This document shows positions 8,433 through 15,780 of a DNA stretch of 64,000 bases, in pieces; the stretch's first letter is position 1; every line of letters begins with the position of its first letter. Source of the DNA: DAIOEK01 sp963828285 (GTDB lineage: Bacteria > Chloroflexota > Anaerolineae > Anaerolineales > Anaerolineaceae); assembly GCA_963828285.1 (NCBI GenBank), contig CAWHEB010000006.1:62001-126000 (forward strand). The letters are read 5' to 3'. Below the pieces are notes generated by a model. That model saw only the letters and a program-made list of their open reading frames with translations. It did no database searches and was not told the DNA's origin. Both the position numbers and the translations under genes were made by a program.

Positions 8433-9577
8433 AACCAGTTGATCTCGCAAATTATCAGTATCTATCAATCGCTCCCGGTCGGGTGAATCTGCTCGGTGAA
8501 CATGTGGATTATAACGATGGTCCAGTGCTGCCCGCCGCTATCGACCTGGCTGTCCGCCTGTATTTCCAACCCACAAAAGATAACATGCTTCATCTGAAGG
8601 CTCTCGATCTGGATGAAGAGATTACGATCAGCATCAAAGACATACTGACCATCCCGCAATCCCAACTTGCCTTACCAGGCTGGGCACTTTATCCTGCTGG
8701 AGTGGCTTGGTCTCTAGCGCAGCAGAGTATCCCAGTAGGAGGTTTGGATGCGGCTTTTACATCCAATATACCAATGGGGTCAGGTCTCAGTTCTTCAGCT
8801 GCTGTGGAATGCGCTTTCGCTGCTGCTTGGAATCACCTGTCTGGTGATCCGATGAACTCGTTACAGCTTACACTTGCAGCCAGGAAAGCCGAGAATGATT
8901 ACGTTGGGGTTAGCTGCGGGATCATGGATCAGTTCGCTTCTGTTCACGGGGTGGAAAATCATGCGATTTATCTCAACACTCGCACTCTGGAATGGCACCC
9001 CTTGCCGTTGCCGCCACAAACAGTGATCATCATTGCTGATTCGACAATCAGAAGGTCGCTGCAACATTCCGGGTATAACGAACGCCGCCGTGGATGTGAG
9101 GAGGCAGTCTCTATCCTCTCAGAAGAAATACCTGGTATCAAAGCTCTGCGTGATGTCAATGTCGAACAATTCAATAAATTTGCTCATCTAATTCCACACC
9201 CCGCGGATATTTTCGCTCGTCATGTTGTCGAAGAATGTGCCAGGGTGGACCTAGCTATCCCATTGCTGCAAATGGGTGATATAAAAGGTTTTGGCGACCT
9301 CATGTTTGATTGCCACCGCAGTCTTCGCGACTTGTATCTGGTGAGTATCCCCGAGTTGGACTCACTGGTGGATATTGCAAGACATACAGATGGTGTTTAC
9401 GGTGCCAGATTAACCGGTGCCGGTTTTGGTGGCTGTACTGTAAATTTGGTTGATGAAAAATATGCAGAATCGGTCATGAAGAAAATAAAATCCGGATACC
9501 TTTCAGTCACCGGATTAAATGCGAATGTGACAATTTGTCACGCCAGCCAGGGTGTGAGAGTAATTACTAATCAGTAA
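8429..9577 (+). CDS. galK: Galactokinase
   Basis: A 382-residue GHMP-family kinase that phosphorylates galactose to galactose-1-phosphate (Leloir pathway, cytosol). The galactose signature PGRVNLLGEHVDYNDG occupies residues 16-31. The ATP loop MGSGLSSSAAVE is near residue 115 and the third GHMP motif LTGAGFGGC near residue 328. Length matches the family. No galT or galE neighbours it here. It overlaps the previous gene by four bases, and its last 11 bases overlap the 3' end of the opposing phosphoribosyltransferase gene. Confidence 0.95.
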   Translation: MKPVDLANYQYLSIAPGRVNLLGEHVDYNDGPVLPAAIDLAVRLYFQPTKDNMLHLKALDLDEEITISIKDILTIPQSQLALPGWALYPAGVAWSLAQQSIPVGGLDAAFTSNIPMGSGLSSSAAVECAFAAAWNHLSGDPMNSLQLTLAARKAENDYVGVSCGIMDQFASVHGVENHAIYLNTRTLEWHPLPLPPQTVIIIADSTIRRSLQHSGYNERRRGCEEAVSILSEEIPGIKALRDVNVEQFNKFAHLIPHPADIFARHVVEECARVDLAIPLLQMGDIKGFGDLMFDCHRSLRDLYLVSIPELDSLVDIARHTDGVYGARLTGAGFGGCTVNLVDEKYAESVMKKIKSGYLSVTGLNANVTICHASQGVRVITNQ

Positions 9578-10121
9578 ACACTGGCAAATGTCCTAACGAG
9601 ATGATCTCCCGCCATTTTGCTCGTTCACCTTCAGTAAATATTGCGGCTTCCGCAACGATCTGAGCTCCCGATTTTTGGATTAGTAATCGCATACCTTGAA
9701 GGGTCGAACCGGTGCTGATCACATCGTCCACAATTACCACTTTTTTCCCAGCCATCAGACTTCGGTCTTTTTCATCCAAAAACAAAGTTTGTGGTTGCCC
9801 GGTGGTAATGGATAAGGTTTCAGCCTGGAGCGCACTGCCCATGTATGGTTTGTAAGTCTTTCTGAAGATTACATATGGTTTTTTAGTCTCAACCGATAAT
9901 GCGTAAGCCAGTGGAATGGATTTGGTCTCTGCGGTCACAAGAACATCATATTGAGTTTTATCCAGCTTGTCGCAAAGAGCTTTGGCACAGGCTTGTACGA
10001 GCTCTGTGTCCCCGAGGATATTAAGTATTGCGATCCGAAGACCGGGTTTTATTTCAAATAGAGGTAGTTCGCGCTTGATTCCGGCGATATCCACTGAAAA
10101 TGATTTACGTTCTGATGGCAT
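9567..10121 (-). CDS. Purine-type phosphoribosyltransferase (adenine phosphoribosyltransferase-like)
   Basis: 184 residues of a type I phosphoribosyltransferase. The PRPP-binding loop VVIVDDVISTGST is near residue 130, and VTAETKSIPLAYALS resembles the APRT/xanthine PRT family. Reaction: base plus PRPP gives nucleotide plus diphosphate; which purine is not clear. An upstream ATG at 10133 exists, but GGAGG at 10127-10131 lies five bases before the ATG at 10121, which decides the start. The gene converges on galK with an 11-base overlap, and no terminator lies between them. Confidence 0.82.
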   Translation of the reverse strand: MPSERKSFSVDIAGIKRELPLFEIKPGLRIAILNILGDTELVQACAKALCDKLDKTQYDVLVTAETKSIPLAYALSVETKKPYVIFRKTYKPYMGSALQAETLSITTGQPQTLFLDEKDRSLMAGKKVVIVDDVISTGSTLQGMRLLIQKSGAQIVAEAAIFTEGERAKWREIISLGHLPVFTD

Positions 10122-10222
10122 CTTAACCTCCATAAAATTTCTAACACTTTAAGTTTAACACAAAATATGCTGAGGTTAATAAGTTTATATATCTGAGCAT
10201 TTCCTTGGCTTTATTATTAATA

Positions 10223-10277
10223 ATAGATAACCTTGCAAAACGGTTGAGGGGGACAACCGGTTCACAAGGTTATCTAT
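10223..10277. repeat. Nested inverted repeat (hairpin) in the divergent prt-era region
   Basis: The 13-base arm ATAGATAACCTTG (10223-10235) is perfectly complemented by CAAGGTTATCTAT (10265-10277). Inside lies a second perfect arm pair, CGGTTG (10241-10246) and CAACCG (10254-10259). The flanking genes both point away from here, so it is not a terminator of either. It could be a 5' leader structure, a protein-binding site or a small element. Confidence 0.75.
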
Positions 10278-10304
10278 ATTTTAGCGCATCAATTGTATGG
10301 AATC

Positions 10305-10343
10305 AATAATCAATCGCCAAATTAATATCGACGATTGATTATT
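10305..10343. repeat. Second inverted repeat in the prt-era region
   Basis: AATAATCAATCG (10305-10316) is perfectly complementary to CGATTGATTATT (10332-10343) with a 15-base loop. It lies 28 bases from the first hairpin. Confidence 0.7.
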
Positions 10344-10361
10344 CTGTTTTTGGAGAAATGT

Positions 10362-10392
10362 TGAGTGCCAGGGACGCCGACCCTGGCACTCA
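10362..10392. repeat. Third inverted repeat in the prt-era region, GC-rich stem
   Basis: TGAGTGCCAGGG (10362-10373) pairs perfectly with CCCTGGCACTCA (10381-10392) around a seven-base loop, followed by TTTTAAGG on the plus strand. By shape alone this could act as a weak terminator, but there is no plus-strand gene directly upstream. The rest of the 10122-10574 gap holds no coding sequence I can support. Confidence 0.7.
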
Positions 10393-10562
10393 TTTTAAGG
10401 AGGAGAAGAAGAGAAGTCGCCCTTTCGATAATAATATACGCTATCCTGATGGACCATGCTTGACGCTTACCCTACGCTTGCTATACGATATTGAGCAATT
10501 TCCTCTCTTCACGAAAATTCAGAGAAAGTCAACATAAATTCCGGGTGGATACATACAACGGA

Positions 10563-10568
10563 TATAAT
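10563..10568 (+). promoter_or_regulatory. -10 box of era
   Basis: TATAAT ends six bases before the era ATG at 10575; the predicted start point is at the start codon itself, implying a leaderless message. No good -35 hexamer is visible at 16-18 bases upstream. Confidence 0.55.
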
Positions 10569-10574
10569 CAAGGT

Positions 10575-11498
10575 ATGACAAATAATCAGACTCCTGAATA
10601 TAAAAGTGGGTTTGTCGCTGTGGTCGGAAGGCCCAGTGTCGGCAAATCCACATTGATAAATTCTTTTCTGCAGCAGAAGATAGCCTCTGTATCTCCCCGG
10701 CCGCAAACCACCCGCAGAAAACAGTTGGCGATCCTTACATCCGAAAGTGCTCAGGTCATATTCATTGATACACCAGGAATTCATAAACCTGTTCATAAAT
10801 TGGGACAATACCTGAACCAGGTAGCGTTGGATACATTTCACGATGTGGATCTGATCCTCTGGCTGGTGGACGCCAGCGAAATTCCTCAACCGGAAGACCT
10901 CCTGGTGAGTGACTACCTTGCTGCCGTAAAAGACCTACCTCAGGTCCTGATGATTTTGAATAAGATCGACTTGCTAAATGAAAAATCTGTACCAATACGC
11001 TTCGCAGAGTATCAGGCGCTAATGCCCTCTGCAAAACTTGTTTTAATCTCAGCTAGAAAGAAACAGGGGATTGAAATCCTTCTTTCAACCCTGATGGAGT
11101 ACATCCCGGAAGGTCCTCGGTTTTATGATCCTGATCAAGTGACCGATCTGTATGAACGCGATATCAGTGTGGACTTGATCCGTGAATCAGTCCTCTATCT
11201 GCTGAAAGATGAAGTGCCTCATGCTGTTGCTGTTCGCCTGGATGATTATTATGATGAAAACGAAGATCGCGCTCGCATCAGTGCAACCTTATTGGTGGAA
11301 CGCGATTCACAGAAAGGAATCTTGATTGGCCAGGGCGGACAAATGATCAAACAGATCGGGACCAAAGCCCGTCAGGAAATTGAAAGTTTAACCGGCAGAA
11401 AAGTGTTTCTGGAATTGCGTGTGAAAGTGCAGAAAAATTGGCGTGATGACCCAAGTGTACTAAAGTTGCTAGGTTACCAGACCAAACGGGAAGAGTAA
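10575..11498 (+). CDS. era: GTPase Era
   Basis: 307 residues. The G1 loop GRPSVGKST lies at residues 18-26, with the threonine-rich switch PQTTRR, DTPG near residue 63 and NKID near residue 128. A C-terminal KH domain contains ILIGQGGQMIKQIG. Era binds the 3' end of 16S rRNA and helps assemble the 30S subunit. The frame is open back to 10491, but residues from the ATG at 10575 match the usual Era start, and a -10 box sits just before it. Confidence 0.95.
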   Translation: MTNNQTPEYKSGFVAVVGRPSVGKSTLINSFLQQKIASVSPRPQTTRRKQLAILTSESAQVIFIDTPGIHKPVHKLGQYLNQVALDTFHDVDLILWLVDASEIPQPEDLLVSDYLAAVKDLPQVLMILNKIDLLNEKSVPIRFAEYQALMPSAKLVLISARKKQGIEILLSTLMEYIPEGPRFYDPDQVTDLYERDISVDLIRESVLYLLKDEVPHAVAVRLDDYYDENEDRARISATLLVERDSQKGILIGQGGQMIKQIGTKARQEIESLTGRKVFLELRVKVQKNWRDDPSVLKLLGYQTKREE

Positions 11499-12170
11499 AT
11501 GATACTTATGGGGGGACTCTGGATACCGATCATCTTTGCAGTTGTTGATCTGATCGCAGTGTTGGGAAAGAAAATCAGGCTTCAATATGTTACAAAACCC
11601 GCGGTGATGTTGTCCTTATTGATCTGGATGCTATCGCATCCCGGATTATTCGTAGGGAAATCCTGGTTTATTTTGGGATTACTTTTTGGACTGATCGGTG
11701 ACATTCTTCTACTACTACCTGGAAGGTTCTTCCTTTTTGGCTTGGGAAGCTTTTTGGTCGGTCACCTGTCTTACATTTTATACTTCCAACCCTGGCAATC
11801 GGAACTATCAGTTTGGTTTATTCTATTTATTATTGCTGTCATCTTAACAGCAATTATTTACTTACGGAAAATATGTCCCTATCTACTGACCAAGCGCGGA
11901 GCAAGGCGGTTGCACGTCTTGGTCATCATTTATTGCTTCTTTTTATCGCTTATGTTGATTTCAGCATTCGCTACGATTTCCCAACCGGAATGGTCAATCC
12001 CTGCGATTCTGCCGACCTGTTTCGGTGCAATACTTTTTTTTGTCTCTGATTGTCTCTTGGGATTCGACCGGTTCGTGAAATCATTTTGGGGAGCCAGATT
12101 TTTTGTGCGAACCACTTACTACATGGGTCAAATTCTTCTCGCTTCTGCAGTGATAATCAGGATCAACTGA
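11499..12170 (+). CDS. YhhN/TMEM86 family membrane protein (lysoplasmalogenase-like)
   Basis: A 223-residue protein with about seven or eight hydrophobic segments. The family stretch KPAVMLSLLIW and the pattern GLLFGLIGDILLLLP...FLVGHLSYI are typical of YhhN/TMEM86, whose eukaryotic members cleave the vinyl-ether bond of lysoplasmalogens. Anaerobic bacteria often make plasmalogens, so the activity is plausible but inferred. The ATG directly abuts the era stop codon, so it is co-transcribed. It converges on the YitT gene with seven bases between stops. Confidence 0.75.
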   Translation: MILMGGLWIPIIFAVVDLIAVLGKKIRLQYVTKPAVMLSLLIWMLSHPGLFVGKSWFILGLLFGLIGDILLLLPGRFFLFGLGSFLVGHLSYILYFQPWQSELSVWFILFIIAVILTAIIYLRKICPYLLTKRGARRLHVLVIIYCFFLSLMLISAFATISQPEWSIPAILPTCFGAILFFVSDCLLGFDRFVKSFWGARFFVRTTYYMGQILLASAVIIRIN

Positions 12171-12177
12171 TCAGGTT

Positions 12178-13083
12178 TTACTTCAATGGTCTGAAACCCT
12201 CTCCCAGCGCTTCGTGTGCTTCACCGATCACCATAAATGCTTTCGGATCCATCTCATGCACCAATGATTTCAAAGTACTTACTTCTGACCGCGAAACAAC
12301 ACAGTACAATACTTCTCTCTCTGTATTGGTATAAGCGCCGCGACCCGCGAGATAAGTGACTCCCCTTTCCATTTCATACATGATCTTTTGAGCAACTTCC
12401 TGGGGAAATTCTGTAACGATGATCGCGGTTCGAAAGACACTGCTACCCTCGGTGGTGATTTCTGCTGCTAATCCAGATACATAGATCATGACTAATCCGT
12501 ACAACGCGTATTCCCAACCAAAGACGAATCCTGCCGCCAGCACTACGATGGAATCTGTTACCAGATATGCTTGAGAGATGGAGATCCCGAAACGGTGGTT
12601 CAAGATCCGTCCGAGGATATCGCTGCCACCGCTGGTGCCCTGACCACGGTATACCAATCCCAAACCTACCCCTAACATCAATCCACCGTAGAGGGAATTC
12701 AATACCAGATCACCGGTTAATCCTTTGACCGGGATGAAGGCAACCAGACTATCTGTAAGAATTGAGAATAATGCAATGGCAAAGATGGTTCGAAACACAA
12801 ACCGTTTCCCGCCCAGGTATCTCCAGCCGAGGATGAATAATGGTGCATTGCCGATGAAAACCATCAAACCGATCGGCCAACCGGTGTAGTGATTGACCAA
12901 TTGGGATGCTCCACTGATCCCACCACTGACCAATTGGCCCGGAACAAGGAACAATCGCATTGCCAGTGCTTGAACCGATGCCCCTAGCAGGATTAATAGA
13001 TAATCCTTCCCTGTTTTCCAGGAGAGGTCAAAACCCGCATTGCGAAGTCTATTTCCAAGTGTATTTGGTGTGGAATTGTCCAT
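12178..13083 (-). CDS. YitT family membrane protein (DUF161 plus DUF2179)
   Basis: 301 residues: five or so membrane helices (including PGQLVSGGISGASQLV and the GLVYRGQGTSGGSDILGRIL signature), then a soluble C-terminal DUF2179 domain from about residue 215. Function unknown; members are proposed transporters or regulators. The frame is open to 13233, but that part runs through a terminator hairpin, so the ATG at 13083 just downstream of it is preferred. Confidence 0.82.
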   Translation of the reverse strand: MDNSTPNTLGNRLRNAGFDLSWKTGKDYLLILLGASVQALAMRLFLVPGQLVSGGISGASQLVNHYTGWPIGLMVFIGNAPLFILGWRYLGGKRFVFRTIFAIALFSILTDSLVAFIPVKGLTGDLVLNSLYGGLMLGVGLGLVYRGQGTSGGSDILGRILNHRFGISISQAYLVTDSIVVLAAGFVFGWEYALYGLVMIYVSGLAAEITTEGSSVFRTAIIVTEFPQEVAQKIMYEMERGVTYLAGRGAYTNTEREVLYCVVSRSEVSTLKSLVHEMDPKAFMVIGEAHEALGEGFRPLK

Positions 13084-13103
13084 TTTGTTGTCCAATCTTG
13101 AAT

Positions 13104-13128
13104 AAAAAAGCGCCTCAGGTGAGGCGCT
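13104..13128 (-). terminator. Rho-independent terminator after the FmdB gene
   Basis: The inverted repeat AGCGCCTC/GAGGCGCT with a four-base loop is followed on the minus strand by TTTTTT. It lies between the minus-strand FmdB gene and YitT, so YitT needs its own promoter or read-through. Confidence 0.85.
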
Positions 13129-13147
13129 CAAATAATGCGATAATATC

Positions 13148-13471
13148 CTACGATGTGACCGGAGTGGTTGGCGTCTCTGTCTTTTCTTTCTTCTCAGTGC
13201 TGGAGGTCGATGGTGCAGACTCTTTCTCAGCATGTTTTTCCGTGCTGGGTGGTTTCTCTTCTTTGGGACTCACGGAAGATGTCCCTGATGGCGATCTGTG
13301 ATCTGTTGCGTAAAAACCTGATCCTTTGAAAACGATCCCGACGGCTTGAAAAACCTTCCTAAGAGATTTCTTCCCGCATTCTGGACAGGTTACCAACGGA
13401 TTGTCGGTAAATTTTTGTTTTTGGTCAAACTGCACACCGCAGTTTTCGCAACGATAGGTGTATAAAGGCAT
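13148..13471 (-). CDS. FmdB family zinc-ribbon protein with Ser/Thr/Lys/Glu-rich tail
   Basis: 107 residues. The N-terminal regulatory FmdB domain carries YRCENCG and CPECGKK (two CxxC pairs that bind zinc), ending near residue 60. The C-terminal half is low complexity, rich in Ser, Thr, Glu, Lys and Pro, and likely disordered. Role unknown; the family was named from a formamidase operon regulator. I use the ATG four codons inside the frame (PLYTYRCENC), matching the family start. Confidence 0.85.
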   Translation of the reverse strand: MPLYTYRCENCGVQFDQKQKFTDNPLVTCPECGKKSLRKVFQAVGIVFKGSGFYATDHRSPSGTSSVSPKEEKPPSTEKHAEKESAPSTSSTEKKEKTETPTTPVTS

Positions 13472-13665
13472 AATTCCTGGCAATTCATTAATTAAGAGTA
13501 ATCAAGTCTTGTATTATAAGCAGTTCCAGATTGAATGGCAAGGCAGAACTAATTAAGAGTTAAACAATCCACTTATTTGGATTTAGAAAGTTATATAAAG
13601 GGTGATTTCAACAAATTCAGGAGTTTTATTGTATAGTTAACCAATATGAATCGGGAGATTTGACT

Positions 13666-14508
13666 ATGTTAACTGAACAAAGTATCGCCATTATCGGTTA
13701 TGGAGTAATGGGTGAAGCGATAATTTCCGGGTTGATCACCAAAGGGATGATATCACCGGGGCAAATCACCACAAGCGGTCCAAGGGATGAGCGGAACTCT
13801 CAACTGGTTGAACGGTATCACATCAATGCCACCCGAGAGAATATGAAAGCAACCGCGAACGCGGATGTAATTTTCCTGGCTGTCAAACCCCAGAAAATAT
13901 CAGTAGTGTTAAAAGGATTAAGCGGAAAAATCAAAGCTGGTGCATTGGTGATCTCAATAATCGCCGGTGTACCCATGGAGCAGATTGCCAACGCGCTTAA
14001 GCATGAAAATATTATCCGTGTGATGCCAAATACCCCGGCCAGGATTGGTGAAGGTATCTCTATGTGGACTTGTACTCCTCAGGTGACAAAACAACAGCAA
14101 GATGTCGCCAGACAGGCGTTGAACTGCCTGGGTACAGAATTATACGTCGAAGAGGAGTACTATCTAGATATGGCAACCGCGCTTTCTGGGACAGGACCTG
14201 CCTATGTGTTCCTGTTTATGGAAGCTTTGATTGATGCTGGTGTCCACCTCGGTTTTCCCCGCCGCATCTCTGAAGAATTGGTTTTGGGTACTCTACGAGG
14301 ATCTGTAAAATACTTCGAAGCCAACCGCGAACATCCTGCAGCGATGCGTAATCAGGTAACTTCTCCTGGTGGCACCTCCGCAGAAGCGCTTTACTATCTC
14401 GAAAAAGCCGGATTCCGCACTGCCATCTCCCGTGCTATTTGGGCTGCTTACCAGCGTTCAAAAGAGCTGGGCACCGAGATCAATCACACCATTGAACCTG
14501 ACAAATAA
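13666..14508 (+). CDS. proC: Pyrroline-5-carboxylate reductase
   Basis: 280 residues. It catalyses the last step of proline synthesis, reducing pyrroline-5-carboxylate with NAD(P)H. The N-terminal Rossmann pattern is GYGVMGEAI; the FLAVKPQ, RVMPNTPA and C-terminal NQVTSPGGTSAEAL motifs are all family-diagnostic. A TTG at 13660 is possible, but the GGGAG at 13653-13657 is better spaced from the ATG at 13666. The stop codon abuts the sbcD start, suggesting co-transcription. Confidence 0.95.
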   Translation: MLTEQSIAIIGYGVMGEAIISGLITKGMISPGQITTSGPRDERNSQLVERYHINATRENMKATANADVIFLAVKPQKISVVLKGLSGKIKAGALVISIIAGVPMEQIANALKHENIIRVMPNTPARIGEGISMWTCTPQVTKQQQDVARQALNCLGTELYVEEEYYLDMATALSGTGPAYVFLFMEALIDAGVHLGFPRRISEELVLGTLRGSVKYFEANREHPAAMRNQVTSPGGTSAEALYYLEKAGFRTAISRAIWAAYQRSKELGTEINHTIEPDK

Positions 14509-15762
14509 ATGACCCCATTACGCTTCGTTCACTTTGCTGACGCGCATATCGATATGGAGAACGCGGGCAAACGCGATCCTTTAACTGGTCTTTCTTTCCG
14601 TGTTCTGGATTTTCTAAAATCCTTGGACACCATAGTGGATACAGCCATCAATGAAAAGGTGGACTTTGTTCTATTCGCTGGTGATGCGTACCGAGATCGA
14701 TCTCCATTACCCACCCACCAACGCGAATGGGGTAAACGGATTATTCGTCTATCCAGGGCAGAAATTCCTACCTTATTACTTGTTGGAAATCATGATATTT
14801 CACCCATGGTCGGACGGGCTAGTAGTATTCATGAGTTCGATACTCTCAATGTCCCCTTCGTTATGGTCATTTCCAAACCATTATTTTTAAAACCTGCAGA
14901 TCTTTGGGGACTTCCCCTTCAGGTATTGGCAATTCCTTGGATATCGGATGCTGCCGTCAGAACCGGATTGAAAAATGTGGATTCAAAAAATCCGCAAAGT
15001 GTCCAAGATTTGATCACTGAAAGCCTTACAGAATTGATCAATAATTGGATGGATTCAGCCGATCCATCACTGCCAACCATTCTCCTTGCACATGCCTCTG
15101 TGGAAGGGGCGATGTTTGGCGCTGAACGGATGGTCATGCTGGGTGGTGATTTTACCCTTTCTCCCGGATTGGTTAAAGATGCCAGATTGGATTACACCGC
15201 TCTCGGCCACATCCATAAAATGCAGAATCTGAACCCGAATGGACATCCTCCTGTTATCTATCCTGGATCGATAGAAAGAGTAAATTATGGAGAAAGCGCG
15301 GACGAGAAATGGTTCGTTTTGGGTACGATTGAAAAAGGGAAAACCAGTTTTGAGATGAAGCAATTGATTGGTGTTCGACCTATTTTCCAGTGTGGTGTGA
15401 CGGTTACCAATGGGCAGGAAATCCAAAAACAGATTATCCGAATTTTACCCTCCAAGGAAAAGATCAAAGATGCCATGATCAGCCTCTCAATAACGTATCC
15501 GCGCGAGCTAGAAACCCAGATCGATATCAATGCCATCCGCGAATATGCGGCTGAAGCGTTTGATTTTCGAATTCACCTCAAAGCAATTGAGAAAATGCGA
15601 TCCCGTATTCCAGAAGATAAGACAGTGTCTTCCCTTACCCCATCAGATTTGCTACAGATTTATTGTAAGGAAAAGAGTATCAACGAGGACAAAGTAAAAT
15701 CCCTTGAATTGCTGGCAAAGGATATCTTTGAACAAAATGATGAGGAATCCGAACAAAAATAA
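14509..15762 (+). CDS. sbcD: DNA double-strand-break nuclease subunit SbcD/Mre11-like
   Basis: 417 residues of a calcineurin-like phosphoesterase. Metal-binding motifs are visible in order: FADAHID near residue 9, FAGDAYRD near residue 60, LVGNHD near residue 90, AHASVEGA and GHIHKMQ. This is the Mre11/SbcD layout with a C-terminal capping region. It pairs with the adjacent SbcC ATPase to cut hairpins and process DNA ends. It starts immediately after the proC stop. Confidence 0.9.
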   Translation: MTPLRFVHFADAHIDMENAGKRDPLTGLSFRVLDFLKSLDTIVDTAINEKVDFVLFAGDAYRDRSPLPTHQREWGKRIIRLSRAEIPTLLLVGNHDISPMVGRASSIHEFDTLNVPFVMVISKPLFLKPADLWGLPLQVLAIPWISDAAVRTGLKNVDSKNPQSVQDLITESLTELINNWMDSADPSLPTILLAHASVEGAMFGAERMVMLGGDFTLSPGLVKDARLDYTALGHIHKMQNLNPNGHPPVIYPGSIERVNYGESADEKWFVLGTIEKGKTSFEMKQLIGVRPIFQCGVTVTNGQEIQKQIIRILPSKEKIKDAMISLSITYPRELETQIDINAIREYAAEAFDFRIHLKAIEKMRSRIPEDKTVSSLTPSDLLQIYCKEKSINEDKVKSLELLAKDIFEQNDEESEQK

Positions 15763-15780
15763 TCGGTATCAGTCGATCTT

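Noticed and set aside
10362..10392. GC-rich hairpin followed by TTTT as a terminator
   Set aside because: No plus-strand gene precedes it and the T run is only four bases, so I list it as a repeat.
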